Positions 25,270-35,280 of a stretch of DNA of 64,000 bases are shown piece after piece (position 1 is the stretch's first letter; every line of letters begins with the position of its first letter). Position numbers and translations under genes: made by a program. The DNA is from Micromonospora sp. DSM 45708 (GTDB lineage Bacteria; Actinomycetota; Actinomycetes; Mycobacteriales; Micromonosporaceae): contig NZ_CP154796.1 of the NCBI RefSeq assembly GCF_039566955.1, forward strand, positions 1,674,001-1,738,000, given 5' to 3'. The notes under the pieces were generated by a model. It was not told where the DNA came from. It did no database searches and saw nothing but the letters and a program-made list of their open reading frames with translations.

Positions 25270-26670
25270 ATGGACATTCTCGCTCTGGACCTGGGCACCT
25301 CGTCGGTACGCGGGCTGGTGCTGGACGCGGACGCCGTACCGCGTCCGGGCGCGCTGGCCCGTCGCAAGGTGCACCTGGCCACCGGCGACGACGGCGCCGG
25401 GACGCTGGACGGCGCCGGCTACCTGGCCTGCCTGGTGGAGTGCCTCGACGAGCTGGCCGCCGGCGGCCACCTGCGGGAGGTCGGGCTGGTGGCGACGTCG
25501 GCGCAGTGGCACTCGGTGCTGCCGCTGGCCGCCGACGGCACCCCGTCGGGTCCGGTGCTGACCTGGCTGGACACCCGACCGACGCCGCCCGCCGGGGCCG
25601 CCGGCCCGGCCGACCCGGACGACTTCCACCGGCGTACCGGCACCTGGTGGCACCGCTGCTACTGGTCGGTGCGACTGCCGTGGCTGCGGGAGCGCGCGGG
25701 CGACGCGTCCCCGCGGTTCGCCGGCCTGGCCGAGTACGTTCTCGGCGCGCTGCTCGACGACGCGCCGATGTCGGTGTCGCTGGCCTCCGGCACCGGCCTG
25801 CTCGACCTGCGCCGCCTGGACTGGGACGCGGAGGCGTGCGCGCTGGCCGGCGTACGCCCGGAGCGGCTGCCGCCGCTGGCGCCGGAGGGCTGGCACGGTC
25901 GGTTGAACCCGGAGCACGCGCGGCGCTGGCCGCAGCTGGCCGAGGCGCGTTGGGCGGCGCCGGTCGGCGACGGCGCGGCGTCCAACGTGGGTTCCGGGTG
26001 TGTCGACGAGTCGCGCGCCGCGGTCACCGTCGGCACGTCCGCGGCGGTCCGCATGATCCAGGCCGTGCCGGCCGGCGCGGAGCTGCCGCCGCTGCCGGAC
26101 CAGCTCTGGCGGTACCGGGTCGACCACGACCACGTGGTGACCGGGGCGGCGTACTCCAGCGGCGGGAACCTGTTCGCCTGGGCGAGTCGCGAGTTGCGCC
26201 TGCCGGAGGGCGCCGAGTTGGAGGCCGCGCTGCACCGGGTGGCCGGCGGCCGGGCGCTGCGGGCCAATCCCCGCTTCGGCGGCGACCGGCCACCGGGCAC
26301 GGCGCCGGCCGGGTCGGGCGAGCTGGGCGGGTTGAGCTTCGGCACCACCGCTGTCGAGCTCCTCGCCGGCCTGATGGGTGGGCTGTGCCGGCTCGTCGCC
26401 GACGACCTCGCGTTGCTGGAGGCCGGTCTCGCCGACCCGATGGAGGTGGTGCTCGGCGGCGGCGCGTTGACCGCCTCGCCGTGGTGGCGGGCGGCCTTCG
26501 CCGAGGCGCTCGTCCCGCGTACGGTGCGGTGGCAGCGCAACCCGGAGATCGGGGGGACCGGTGCCGCGTTGGTGGCTCTGGGTCGGGTCCCGGCGGCGGC
26601 CGGCATCGGCGGCGTCGGCGGTATCGGCCGGCCGGACGCCGACGACCCGAGCACCGTCCCGCCGCGCTGA
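25270..26670 (+). CDS. FGGY-family carbohydrate kinase (gluconokinase-like)
   Basis: 466 residues with the ASKHA fold of FGGY kinases. DLGTSSVRGLVLDA at the N-terminus is phosphate loop 1, VATSAQWHSVL near 78-88 and TWLDTRP carry the catalytic-domain residues, and VTVGTSAAVRMI near 255 plus VLGGGALTASPWW near 395 are the phosphate-2 and adenosine motifs. It phosphorylates a sugar or sugar acid with ATP in the cytoplasm; gluconate is the closest guess from the general pattern, but the substrate is not determined. The last ~25 residues are Gly-rich and probably disordered. It is not adjacent to a sugar transporter. Confidence 0.82.
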   Translation: MDILALDLGTSSVRGLVLDADAVPRPGALARRKVHLATGDDGAGTLDGAGYLACLVECLDELAAGGHLREVGLVATSAQWHSVLPLAADGTPSGPVLTWLDTRPTPPAGAAGPADPDDFHRRTGTWWHRCYWSVRLPWLRERAGDASPRFAGLAEYVLGALLDDAPMSVSLASGTGLLDLRRLDWDAEACALAGVRPERLPPLAPEGWHGRLNPEHARRWPQLAEARWAAPVGDGAASNVGSGCVDESRAAVTVGTSAAVRMIQAVPAGAELPPLPDQLWRYRVDHDHVVTGAAYSSGGNLFAWASRELRLPEGAELEAALHRVAGGRALRANPRFGGDRPPGTAPAGSGELGGLSFGTTAVELLAGLMGGLCRLVADDLALLEAGLADPMEVVLGGGALTASPWWRAAFAEALVPRTVRWQRNPEIGGTGAALVALGRVPAAAGIGGVGGIGRPDADDPSTVPPR

Positions 26671-26771
26671 CCGTCCTGCTCATGCCGTCCGGGCGGGCGT
26701 TGACACCGCCCGTCGGCCTGGTTGGATGGATCCCGCTCCCCGGCGTGGTGGAGTCGGACGAGGAGGCAAGT

Positions 26772-29387
26772 GTGGGCGCAGGTCCCGACCCGGTTCGCGG
26801 CGCGGCCCCACCGCCGCACCGGCGGCGTTCCGGGTTCCGCCTGCGGGACTGGCGGCTGGGCACCAAGCTCGCCACGGTGCTGGTGATCCCCTCGGTGGCG
26901 TTCCTGGTCCTGGCCGGCGTGCAGACCCGGGGGCTGGTGGGGCAGACCACGGCGCTGAGCGACTTCGCCGAGCAGGTCGGCATCGGCCGGCAGATCACCG
27001 CCGTGGTCGACCGGCTCCAGCAGGAGCGCGACCGTTCCGCCGGTGAGCTGGCCGCGTTGCGCCGGTCCGGCACCGGCGCCGACCGGGACGCCGCGGTCGC
27101 CGCGCTGCGGCCGTTGCAGGAGGCCACCGACCGGGCGGTGGACGAGCTGCGGACCGCGGCCGAGCCACTGGCCGACGCCGACGCCGCCTGGCAGGTCTCC
27201 TACTCGGAGGCGCTGGAGGCGTACGACCAGGTGGTGAACATCCGGGCCGCGGTGCCGCCGGCGGTGCTCTCCGGCGACACCGTGCTCGGCACCTACCACC
27301 GGGCCGTCGCGGCGCTGCTCAACCTGCTGGCCGAACCGTCGCCGGGGGACGGGCAGCGGGCGCTGACCGAGGCGGTGCTGCGGTACGTGCAGCTGGCCCG
27401 CGTCAAGGAGCTGTCCTCGCGGATCCGCGCCGAGCTGTACGCCGCCGCCCGCGCCGGCCGGTACGAGCCGGACGACCAGGTGACGCTCAGCGACCTGCGG
27501 GCCCAGCAGCTCACCGCGCTGGGTGCGTTCCGGGTGGCGGCGACCGCCGAGCAGATCCGTCGCTACGACCAGACGTCGGTCGACCCGGCCTTCGTCACGG
27601 CCACCCGGCTGGAGGAGCGGACCCTGCCCGCCGGCGAGGCGACGCCGGCGGTGCTGTCCGCGCCGCAGTGGTGGGCGGCCACCGAGCAGCGGCAGGAGCT
27701 GTTCCGCCAGCTCGAGAGCGAGATCGTCGACGACGCGGTGAGCCGGGCCGACGACGCGAGCGTCCGGCAGCTACGCGAGACGTTGCTGGTGGCCGGCGGC
27801 ATCGTCGCGGTGCTGCTGGTCGCCGTGCTCATCTCGCTGCTGGTTGGCCGGTCGGTGGCCCGGGCGATGCGCCAGTTGCGCGGCCAGGCGTTGCGCATCG
27901 CGCAGGTGGAGCTGCCGATGACGCTGGAGCGGCTGCGCGTGATGAACCGTCCGGTGGACCGGATCGACGTGCCACCCGCGGTGATCGACTCCCAGGACGA
28001 GCTCGGCGAGCTCGCCGAGGCGTTCGTGGCGGTGCACCGCAGCGCGGTGGACGTCGCGGTCGAGCAGGCGATGATGCGCCGCAACGTGAACGCCATGTTC
28101 GTCAACCTGGCCCGGCGCAGTCAGGTGCTGGTCGAGCGGCAGTTGGAGCTGCTCGACGACCTGGAGCGCGAGGAGAGCGACCCGGACCAGTTAGAGAACC
28201 TGTTCAAGCTGGACCACCTCGCCGCCCGGATGCGGCGCAACGACGAGAGCCTGCTGGTGCTCGCCGGCACCGAGTCGACCCGGCGGTGGAACCGCCCGGT
28301 GGGGCTGGGCGCGGTGCTGCTGGCGGCGAGCGCGGAGATCGAGCAGTACCAGCGGGTGCGTCACGAGAACCGTGCCGGCCTGCACGTGGTCGGGCACGCC
28401 GTCGGTGACCTGGTGCACCTGTTCGCGGAGCTGCTGGAGAACGCCACCGCGTTCTCCCGTCCGGAGACGGCGGTGCGGGTCGTGGTCGAGTCGGACGGCC
28501 CGGGCGCGCTGGTGGAGATCGTGGACCGGGGGCTCGGCATGAGCCAGGCCGCGCTGGCCGAGGCGAACGCGGTGCTGGCCGAGCCGCCGGCGGCCGACGT
28601 GTCCGCCTCCGAGCGGATGGGCCTGTTCGTGGTGAGCCACCTGGGCGCCCGGCACGGGGTGCGGGTGCAGTTGCGCGCCGGCCGGGAGGGCCTGGTGACC
28701 CGCGTCCGGATCCCGGCCCACCTGCTGGCCGAGGCGCCCGCGCCGGGGCTGGACCCGCCGGTGCCGGCGCGGATGTTGAGCGGCCAGGTCGCCGCGGCGT
28801 CCCGCGCGCTCGGCGCGGCCACCGCCGAGCTGCCGGTGGCCGGTCGGCACCCGGTGTCGCCGCTGCTCCGGCCGCAGCCGGGTCCGTCGCCGCATTCGGG
28901 CCAGTCACCGCCGCCGGGCCGGCCGCCGCAGCCGGCGCTGCCGGTGTCGCCGCTGACCGGCCGGCCGCTCGGCGACGTGCCGGAGGCCGCGCCGTCCGGC
29001 CCGCCGGCGTCCGCCGTCCCGCGGCCCCGGCCGGTGCCCGGCCGGGCCGAGGACGTGCTGGCGCCGGCCGCCGGTCCGGCGGCCGGTGGCGGCTGGTTCA
29101 CCCGGCAAGGTCCGACGTCGTCGGTGCTCGGTGTGACGCCGGCGCCGGCCCGGACGCCGGTCACCGGGGGGACCAACGAGCGTGGCCTGCCGGTACGCGT
29201 GCCGATGGCCCAGCTCGCCGCGGTGTCCTCGCCCGCCGGGCCGGACCGCGCGGCGGTACGGCACGAGCCGGACCCGGACGCGGTGGGCGGTATGCTGTCC
29301 CGCTTCTACGGCGGGGTACGACGGGCCGAGGCTGAGGAGACGACCGAGATGTACCTGCCGCGCGACGAAGGGGGACGACGACAGTGA
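26772..29387 (+). CDS. cvnA: Conservon-type sensor histidine kinase-like protein (CvnA)
   Basis: 871 residues. Membrane helix 1 lies near residues 35-55, then a ~280-residue extracellular helical nitrate/nitrite-sensor-like (NIT) domain ([16 protein letters not shown]), helix 2 near 340-360 ([15 protein letters not shown]), a HAMP-like region, and a HATPase_c domain with N-box [12 protein letters not shown] and G-box VDRGLGMS. A Pro/Gly-rich tail (~230 residues) ends the protein. The phosphoacceptor His is not evident; [20 protein letters not shown] occupies that place, as in other conservon kinases. In conservons CvnA signals to a roadblock protein and a small GTPase. The GTG at 26772 follows AGGAGG. 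The 3' end overlaps the next gene by 4 bp (GTGA). Confidence 0.85.
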   Translation: MGAGPDPVRGAAPPPHRRRSGFRLRDWRLGTKLATVLVIPSVAFLVLAGVQTRGLVGQTTALSDFAEQVGIGRQITAVVDRLQQERDRSAGELAALRRSGTGADRDAAVAALRPLQEATDRAVDELRTAAEPLADADAAWQVSYSEALEAYDQVVNIRAAVPPAVLSGDTVLGTYHRAVAALLNLLAEPSPGDGQRALTEAVLRYVQLARVKELSSRIRAELYAAARAGRYEPDDQVTLSDLRAQQLTALGAFRVAATAEQIRRYDQTSVDPAFVTATRLEERTLPAGEATPAVLSAPQWWAATEQRQELFRQLESEIVDDAVSRADDASVRQLRETLLVAGGIVAVLLVAVLISLLVGRSVARAMRQLRGQALRIAQVELPMTLERLRVMNRPVDRIDVPPAVIDSQDELGELAEAFVAVHRSAVDVAVEQAMMRRNVNAMFVNLARRSQVLVERQLELLDDLEREESDPDQLENLFKLDHLAARMRRNDESLLVLAGTESTRRWNRPVGLGAVLLAASAEIEQYQRVRHENRAGLHVVGHAVGDLVHLFAELLENATAFSRPETAVRVVVESDGPGALVEIVDRGLGMSQAALAEANAVLAEPPAADVSASERMGLFVVSHLGARHGVRVQLRAGREGLVTRVRIPAHLLAEAPAPGLDPPVPARMLSGQVAAASRALGAATAELPVAGRHPVSPLLRPQPGPSPHSGQSPPPGRPPQPALPVSPLTGRPLGDVPEAAPSGPPASAVPRPRPVPGRAEDVLAPAAGPAAGGGWFTRQGPTSSVLGVTPAPARTPVTGGTNERGLPVRVPMAQLAAVSSPAGPDRAAVRHEPDPDAVGGMLSRFYGGVRRAEAEETTEMYLPRDEGGRRQ

Positions 29388-29806
29388 CGACGTTGAGCCA
29401 GGAGGCACGGGACCTGAGCTGGCTGGTGACCGCGTTCGCCGAGCGGGTTCCCGGCGTGGCGCACGCCGTGGTGGTGTCCTCCGACGGGCTGCTGGTGGCG
29501 ATCTCCGCGCATCTGCCCCGGGACCACGCGGACAAGCTCGCCGCGGTGACGTCGGGGCTGATGAGCATCACCGCGGGCGCGGCCCAGATGTTCGACGGCG
29601 ACATCGTCAAGCAGACCGTGGTCGAGATGGGTCGCGGCTACTTCCTGGTGATGCAGATCCGGGACGGTTCGATCCTGGCGACGCTGGCCGGCGGCGACGC
29701 CGACATCGGCGTGGTCGGCTACGAGATGGCGCGGCTGGCCAAGCAGGCCGGCGAGATGCTCACCCCGGCGCTGCGGGCCGAGCTGCAACAGGCGCTGCCG
29801 CGTTGA
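29384..29806 (+). CDS. cvnB: Roadblock/LC7 domain protein (CvnB)
   Basis: 140 residues forming one roadblock/LC7 fold ([62 protein letters not shown]). In actinobacterial conservons CvnB binds the CvnA kinase-like protein and regulates the partner GTPase CvnD. Start overlap with cvnA (GTGA) implies coupled translation and fixed stoichiometry. Unusually, no DUF742 (cvnC) or GTPase (cvnD) gene follows; instead a palindromic terminator begins 8 bp later. It may act with a GTPase encoded elsewhere. Confidence 0.9.
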   Translation: MTTLSQEARDLSWLVTAFAERVPGVAHAVVVSSDGLLVAISAHLPRDHADKLAAVTSGLMSITAGAAQMFDGDIVKQTVVEMGRGYFLVMQIRDGSILATLAGGDADIGVVGYEMARLAKQAGEMLTPALRAELQQALPR

Positions 29807-29813
29807 CCGGACA

Positions 29814-29839
29814 CCCGGCCGGCGACGTCGCCGGCCGGG
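29814..29839. terminator. Perfect 26-bp palindrome between convergent genes
   Basis: CCCGGCCGGCGAC at 29814-29826 is followed immediately by its exact reverse complement to 29839. It lies between the cvnA-cvnB operon end (29806) and the end of the leftward GH1 gene (29850), so it should end transcription from both sides. Confidence 0.65.
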
Positions 29840-29849
29840 CCGCGCCCGC

Positions 29850-31340
29850 CTAGAGTCCGTTGCGGCGGATCACGTCGCGGTACCAGTGGGCGCTGCGCTT
29901 GAACAGCCGCCGCTGGGTCGGGTAGTCCACGTAGATCAGGCCCCAGCGCTCCTCGTACCCCTCGTTCCACTCGAAGTTGTCCATCAGCGACCAGACGTGG
30001 TAGCTCTCCAGCGGCACCCCGTCCCGGATGGCCCGGTGGGCGACGGCGAGGTGGTCGCGCAGGAAGGCGATCCGGCCGGCGTCGTCGATGGTGCCGTCCG
30101 GGCCGGGGGCGTCCGGGCAGGGCAGGCCGTTCTCGGTGATGGTGATCGGCACCCGGCCGTAGTCGCGGGTGACCCGGGTCAGGGTGTCGTACAGGCCCTC
30201 GGGGTAGATCTGCTGCCAGTCGGCCTCGGAGGTGGGCCACTTCCGGACCGTGTCGCCGCTGCCGGTGACGTAGATCGGGGTGTAGTACTGCACCGCGAGC
30301 AGGTCCACCGGGCTGGAGATGATCTTCAGGTCGCCGTCCCGGATGCCCCGGGCCATCCGGCTGTCCGGTCCCAGGTCGGCCAGCACGTCCTGCGGGTATG
30401 CGCCCTTGAAGACGGAGTCGAGGTAGAGGCGGTTCTCGTAGCCGTCGTAGAGCGTGGTCGCGGCGGCGGCCTCGGCGCTGTCGTCGGCCGGGTAGCACGG
30501 GTGCAGGTTGAGCGCCGGGCCGATCCGGCCGGGCATGCCGGAGGCGCGCAGCGCCTGCACGGCGAGGCCGTGGGCGAGTTGGAGGTGGTGGGCGACCAGG
30601 TACGCCGCCGCCGGGTCCTGGTGGCCGGGGGCATGGTGCCCGGTGAGGTAGCCGTTCTGCACCACGGTCTTCGGTTCGTTGATGGTCAGCCAGACCGGCA
30701 CCCGCTCGCCGAGCGCGCGGAACACGACGTCGGCGTAGTCGGCGAAGCGCTCGGCGGTGTCGCGGTTCTCCCAGCCGCCGTCGTCCTGGAGGGCCTGGGG
30801 GAGGTCCCAGTGGAACAGCGTGGCCATCGGCGCGATGCCCCGCTCGTGCAGGCCGTCCACGATCCGGCGGTAGAAGTCGAGGCCGCGCTGGTTCGGGCGG
30901 CCGGAGCCGTCGGCCTGGATGCGCGGCCAGGAGATGGAGAACCGGTAGCTGCGCAGCCTGAGGTCGCGCATCAGGTCGAGGTCCTGGGCGTACCGGTGGT
31001 AGTGGTCGGCCGCGACGTCGCCGGTGTCGCCGTTGCGGGTGCGCCCCGGGGTGCGGCTGAAGGTGTCCCAGACGGACTCACCCCGCCCGTCCTCCTTGGC
31101 GGCCCCCTCGATCTGGTACGCCGAAGTCGCCGCGCCCCAGCCGAAGTCGGGCGGGAAGCGCAGCCCGCGGTCCAGCTCCGAGTCGGTGCGGCGCTCGGGC
31201 GGGCTGTCGCAGCCGCCGAGTGCGGTGGCGGCGGCGACCCCGGCCGCGGTGGCGCCGGCGAGCCCGGTCCGGGCCGCGCCGGCCGCGGTCGCGGACAGGG
31301 CGGCGCGGCGGAGCAGGCGCCGTCGGGTGAGTAACGACAT
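29850..31340 (-). CDS. GH1 beta-glucosidase, predicted secreted lipoprotein
   Basis: 496 residues. Family GH1 hallmarks are clear: FGWGAATSAYQIEG near 70-80, acid/base Glu in TINEPK (E222), nucleophile Glu in ITENG (E403), and WSLMDNFEWNEGYEERWG near 450. It hydrolyses beta-glucosides such as cellobiose to glucose. Unusually for GH1, it has an export signal: an Arg-rich TRRRLLRR start (Tat-like), an Ala-rich core and a lipobox LGGC with Cys at 44, so it is probably anchored outside the membrane. A CebR-type operator is 36 bp upstream of the start and the GH48 cellulase is divergent, which fits co-regulated cellulose use. Confidence 0.9.
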   Translation of the reverse strand: MSLLTRRRLLRRAALSATAAGAARTGLAGATAAGVAAATALGGCDSPPERRTDSELDRGLRFPPDFGWGAATSAYQIEGAAKEDGRGESVWDTFSRTPGRTRNGDTGDVAADHYHRYAQDLDLMRDLRLRSYRFSISWPRIQADGSGRPNQRGLDFYRRIVDGLHERGIAPMATLFHWDLPQALQDDGGWENRDTAERFADYADVVFRALGERVPVWLTINEPKTVVQNGYLTGHHAPGHQDPAAAYLVAHHLQLAHGLAVQALRASGMPGRIGPALNLHPCYPADDSAEAAAATTLYDGYENRLYLDSVFKGAYPQDVLADLGPDSRMARGIRDGDLKIISSPVDLLAVQYYTPIYVTGSGDTVRKWPTSEADWQQIYPEGLYDTLTRVTRDYGRVPITITENGLPCPDAPGPDGTIDDAGRIAFLRDHLAVAHRAIRDGVPLESYHVWSLMDNFEWNEGYEERWGLIYVDYPTQRRLFKRSAHWYRDVIRRNGL

Positions 31341-31375
31341 GAGGCTTCTCCTCGAAGTGACGGGCCGCCCGGGGC

Positions 31376-31389
31376 CGGGAGCGCTCCCA
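31376..31389 (-). promoter_or_regulatory. CebR-like operator upstream of the GH1 gene
   Basis: CGGGAGCGCTCCCA matches the known actinobacterial CebR consensus TGGGAGCGCTCCCA at 13 of 14 positions. CebR is a LacI-family repressor released by cello-oligosaccharides. The site lies 36-49 bp before the GH1 start codon, as expected for an operator overlapping or just after the promoter. Confidence 0.75.
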
Positions 31390-31526
31390 GCATAGGCCGG
31401 AGGCGGCCGGCCTCGAATCCGGCGGTCGCGGCGCGGGCGGCGGCGCGGCCGGCGGGCGGCCGGAGTGGGGTGGGCGGGTGTCGCTCGGGGGCTGGGGCGA
31501 GCGGCGAGGGTGGAGCGGATAGCGAG

Positions 31527-31676
31527 AAAGGCCGTCCGGGTGGCGTGTCACGCCTGTCCCGTCGGCCTCTTTTGCCGTCGACAACGGGGGTTTAGTGTGG
31601 GGACGGGGGAGGGCAACCCCCGTCCCCACCGAGATGCACACACGCACGATTGGGAATTGGCGTCCGTCGTGCGTGT
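31527..31676. other. Cluster of strong hairpins in the GH1-GH48 intergenic region
   Basis: In the 828-bp divergent gap, three strong inverted repeats follow each other. AAAGGCCG (31527-31534) pairs with CGGCC plus a TTTT run (31563-31573) around GGCGTGTCACGCC. GTGGGGACGGGGG (31597-31609) pairs exactly with 31617-31629. ACACGCACGA (31640-31649) pairs exactly with 31667-31676. No gene is visible here. The first looks like a terminator; the others may be a structured transcript or insulation between the divergent promoters. Confidence 0.45.
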
Positions 31677-31834
31677 CGCGCGGGAGCCGGGCCACGCGAG
31701 TGGCTCTGGTTCCACCTCCCTCCATCTGGCGGGTGATGGCCGGCGGCGGCGTCCGGGCTGGTTCGCCGCCGGCCACTGGGCCGGTACGCCGGGCACGGGT
31801 GTCCCCGGCGATTCAGTACTTACATCTCCGTCGA

Positions 31835-31848
31835 TGGAAGCGCTCCCA
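31835..31848 (+). promoter_or_regulatory. CebR-like operator, distal site of GH48 gene
   Basis: TGGAAGCGCTCCCA matches the CebR consensus at 13 of 14 positions (one A for G). It is about 320 bp before the GH48 start and 97 bp before a second site that is its exact reverse complement, allowing cooperative binding or looping. Confidence 0.7.
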
Positions 31849-31944
31849 TCGGCGATGCTGCGACTGTAACGCCCGTCACGGCTTTGTGAAAGACCCTAAA
31901 CGAGATCGAAACATGGACGTGGGTATCTGCCCTGGCCATTGTGG

Positions 31945-31958
31945 TGGGAGCGCTTCCA
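31945..31958 (+). promoter_or_regulatory. CebR-like operator, proximal site of GH48 gene
   Basis: TGGGAGCGCTTCCA, again 13 of 14 to the CebR consensus, lies 210 bp before the GH48 start. The sequence between the two sites (31850-31935) is locally AT-richer, for example GTGAAAGACCCTAAACGAGA, and probably holds the promoter, so the pair would bracket it. Confidence 0.7.
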
Positions 31959-32168
31959 TGGCACACTCTCGTCACGCGACGAGGAGCCAACCCCCGCGAG
32001 CGCGGGCCGCCGAGGGCACCCGGACATCCGGTGCGGCGCCCCGATTCCCGGCACGACCGGGACGACCACCTTTCCGGACGCCTCCGTCCCCCCGCGTACG
32101 CCCGTCGACGCGTGGAGGCGCCCCGCCGGGGCCCCGGCCCCGGCCCGGTCCGAGGAGACACCGCCCAG

Positions 32169-35075
32169 ATGAGACTCATGGCCAGACGTCGCCGCACGGC
32201 GATGCTCGCCGCCACCGCCCTCGCCATCGGCGGGGTGACCCTGCCCGCGAGCGCTGCCCAGGCCGCCCCCGCCTGCGACGTGACCTACGCGACCAGCGAG
32301 TGGAGCAACGGGTTCACCGCCACCGTCACCATCAAGAACCTGGGTGACGCGCTGAACAACTGGTCGCTGAAGTTCGCGTTCCCGAACAGCAGCCAGCGCG
32401 TGACGCAGGGCTGGTCGGCCAAGTGGACCCAGAGCGGCAGCGACGTGACCGCGACCAACGAGTCGTGGAACGGCAGCCTGCCCACCGGCGCGTCCACCAG
32501 CATCGGCTTCAACGGCGCGTTCAGCGGCAGCAACCCGAAGCCCACCGCGTTCACCCTCAACGGTGTCGCCTGCAACGGCGCCTCCAGCAACCAGCCGCCG
32601 TCGGTCTCCCTCGGCGTGCCGACCGGCCCGTTCACCGCGCCGGCGGACGTCCCGCTCACCGCGACCGCCAGCGACGCCGACGGCACCATCAGCAAGGTCG
32701 AGTTCTACCGCAACGGCCTGCTGGTCAACACCGACACCACCGCGCCGTACGGCTACGACCTGCTGGGCCTGCCGGCCGGCAGCTACACCGTGCAGGCCAA
32801 GGCGTACGACAACGCCGGCGGCACGGCGATCGCGGAGAAGTCCTTCACGGTCGGCGCGGCCACCGGGCCGAGGCTGGTCGCCACCCCGTCGGCGGTCAGC
32901 GTCGACGAGGGCGGCAGCACCAGCGTCCGGTACACGCTCAGCTCGGCGCCCACCGCCAACGTCCCGGTGACCCTCGCCGTCACCGGTGACAGCGACATCA
33001 CCGTGTCGCCGAGCACGCTGACGCTCACGCCGAGCAACTGGAGCACCGGCGTCACCGCCACCGTCTCGGCCGCGGAGGACGCGGACACGGTCGGCGGCAC
33101 CGCCACCATCGCCGCGTCGGCCACCGGCGTCGCGTCGGTCTCGGTGGTCGCCACCGAGATCGACAACGACTCCCCGGGCGGCGACAACGCCTACATCAAG
33201 AAGTTCCTCGACCAGTACGGCAAGATCAAGAACTCGGGTTACTTCAGCCCCGAGGGCGTGCCGTACCACTCGGTCGAGACGCTGATCGTGGAGGCGCCCG
33301 ACCACGGGCACGAGACCACCTCCGAGGCGTTCAGCTTCTGGATCTGGCTGGAGGCCCAGTACGGCCGCGTCACCCAGAACTGGAGCCCGTTCAACAACGC
33401 GTGGACCGTGATGGAGAAGTACATCATCCCCAGCCACGCGGACCAGCCCACGGCCGGCTCGCCGGGCACCCCGCAGTACGCGGCCGAGCACAACCTGCCC
33501 AGCCAGTACCCGTCGGCGCTGGAGGCCAGCGTCCCGGTCGGCCAGGACCCGCTGCGCTCGGAGCTCCAGTCCACCTACGGCACCGGTGACATCTACGGCA
33601 TGCACTGGCTGCTCGACGTCGACAACACCTACGGCTACGGCCGGTGCGGCGACGGCACCACCCGGCCCGCGTACATCAACACCTTCCAGCGGGGCACCCA
33701 GGAGTCGGTGTGGGAGACCGTGCCGCAGCCGTCCTGCGACACGTTCAAGCACGGCGGCCAGTACGGCTACCTCGACCTGTTCGTCAAGGAGTCCAACGCC
33801 CCGGCCAAGCAGTGGAAGTACACCAACGCGCCGGACGCCGACGCGCGCGCCGTGCAGGCCGCCTACTGGGCGCTGACCTGGGCCAAGGCGCAGGGCAAGG
33901 AGGCCGACGTGGCGGCCACCGTGGCGAAGGCCGCCAAAATGGGCGACTACCTGCGCTACTCGCTGTTCGACAAGTACTTCAAGAAGATCGGCAACTGCGT
34001 CGGCGCGTCCGCGTGCCCGGCCGGCAGCGGCCGTGACTCGGCGCACTACCTGCTCTCCTGGTACTACGCCTGGGGTGGCGCGTACGACACGTCGCAGAAC
34101 TGGTCGTGGCGGATCGGCTCCAGCACCAGCCACTTCGGCTACCAGAACCCGTTCGCGGCCTGGGCGATGACCAACGTCCCGGAGCTGAAGCCGAAGTCGC
34201 CGACCGCGGTCTCCGACTGGCAGAAGAGCATGGACCGGCAGCTCGAGTTCTACACCTGGCTCCAGTCCGCCGAGGGCGGCATCGCCGGCGGCGCCACCAA
34301 CAGCTGGGAAGGCAACTACGGCACGCCGCCGGCCGGCACCGCCACCTTCTACGGCATGTTCTACGACGTCGACCCGGTCTACAACGACCCGCCGTCGAAC
34401 CAGTGGTTCGGCATGCAGGCCTGGTCGATGCAGCGCATCGCCGAGCTGTACCTCCAGACCGGCAACGCCAAGGCCAAGGCGCTGCTGGACAAGTGGGTCC
34501 CGTGGGCGATCGCCAACACCACCACGGGCACCAACTGGTCGATCCCGTCGGACATGAAGTGGACCGGCCAGCCGGCCAACTGGAACCCGAGCAGCCCGCA
34601 GCCGAACTCCAACCTGCACGTCGAGGTGACGGTCAAGGGTCAGGACGTCGGCGTCGCCGCCGCCTACGCCCGCACGCTCATCGCGTACGCGGCCAAGTCC
34701 GGCAACACCGCGGCGAAGACCACCGCCAAGGGCCTGCTGGACGCGCTCTCGGCGGCCTCCGACAGCAAGGGCGTCTCGATGCCGGAGAAGCGCGGCGACT
34801 ACAAGCGCTTCGACGACGTCTACAACGCCGCCGACGGTCAGGGCCTCTACATCCCGCCGGGCTGGACCGGGAAGATGCCGAACGGCGACGCCATCGCCGC
34901 CGGCAAGAGCTTCCTGGACATCCGGTCCTTCTACAAGAAGGACCCGGACTGGCCGAAGGTGCAGGCGTACCTGGACGGCGGCGCCGAGCCGGTCTTCAAC
35001 TACCACCGGTTCTGGGCGCAGGCGGACGTCGCCATGGCGTACGCCGACTACGGGACCTACTTCCCGCAGGGATGA
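32169..35075 (+). CDS. Secreted multidomain GH48 cellulase with CBM2
   Basis: 968 residues. The signal peptide ([16 protein letters not shown]..., cleavage near AQA-AP at 32-33) is followed by a family 2 cellulose-binding module (about 34-137, Cys36 and Cys135 as the disulfide pair, exposed Trp in NNWSLKF and QGWSAKW). Next come a bacterial Ig-like module (~142-234), a Calx-beta-like module (~236-336) and a GH48 catalytic domain (338-968). [13 protein letters not shown] with E382 is the GH48 signature. GH48 enzymes attack crystalline cellulose processively from reducing ends, releasing cellobiose. The order CBM2-Ig-Calx-GH48 puts the binding module first. GAGGAG lies ~14 bases upstream; ATG at 32178 is an alternative. 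Confidence 0.93.
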   Translation: MRLMARRRRTAMLAATALAIGGVTLPASAAQAAPACDVTYATSEWSNGFTATVTIKNLGDALNNWSLKFAFPNSSQRVTQGWSAKWTQSGSDVTATNESWNGSLPTGASTSIGFNGAFSGSNPKPTAFTLNGVACNGASSNQPPSVSLGVPTGPFTAPADVPLTATASDADGTISKVEFYRNGLLVNTDTTAPYGYDLLGLPAGSYTVQAKAYDNAGGTAIAEKSFTVGAATGPRLVATPSAVSVDEGGSTSVRYTLSSAPTANVPVTLAVTGDSDITVSPSTLTLTPSNWSTGVTATVSAAEDADTVGGTATIAASATGVASVSVVATEIDNDSPGGDNAYIKKFLDQYGKIKNSGYFSPEGVPYHSVETLIVEAPDHGHETTSEAFSFWIWLEAQYGRVTQNWSPFNNAWTVMEKYIIPSHADQPTAGSPGTPQYAAEHNLPSQYPSALEASVPVGQDPLRSELQSTYGTGDIYGMHWLLDVDNTYGYGRCGDGTTRPAYINTFQRGTQESVWETVPQPSCDTFKHGGQYGYLDLFVKESNAPAKQWKYTNAPDADARAVQAAYWALTWAKAQGKEADVAATVAKAAKMGDYLRYSLFDKYFKKIGNCVGASACPAGSGRDSAHYLLSWYYAWGGAYDTSQNWSWRIGSSTSHFGYQNPFAAWAMTNVPELKPKSPTAVSDWQKSMDRQLEFYTWLQSAEGGIAGGATNSWEGNYGTPPAGTATFYGMFYDVDPVYNDPPSNQWFGMQAWSMQRIAELYLQTGNAKAKALLDKWVPWAIANTTTGTNWSIPSDMKWTGQPANWNPSSPQPNSNLHVEVTVKGQDVGVAAAYARTLIAYAAKSGNTAAKTTAKGLLDALSAASDSKGVSMPEKRGDYKRFDDVYNAADGQGLYIPPGWTGKMPNGDAIAAGKSFLDIRSFYKKDPDWPKVQAYLDGGAEPVFNYHRFWAQADVAMAYADYGTYFPQG

Positions 35076-35083
35076 AATGACGA

Positions 35084-35121
35084 CTCCTCCGTGGGCGGGT
35101 GAGGCCCTGCCCACGGAGGAG
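35084..35121 (+). terminator. Hairpin terminator after GH48 gene
   Basis: CTCCTCCGTGGGC (35084-35096) is the exact reverse complement of 35109-35121, with a 12-base loop, starting 9 bp after the cellulase stop codon. A further long GC hairpin follows near 35190-35235. Confidence 0.7.
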
Positions 35122-35280
35122 GTCGACCCGGCCGATGGGGGAACGGAGCGGCCGGGTCGGCGGACGGCCTGACGCCCACGGTCAGGCCGGGTGGGCCGGC
35201 CGTCCGGCCGACGCAGCGGACGGACCGGCCCACCACTCCGCCCGGGGCGACCCATGGCGCGAAAAGGCACCGAAAAATCA

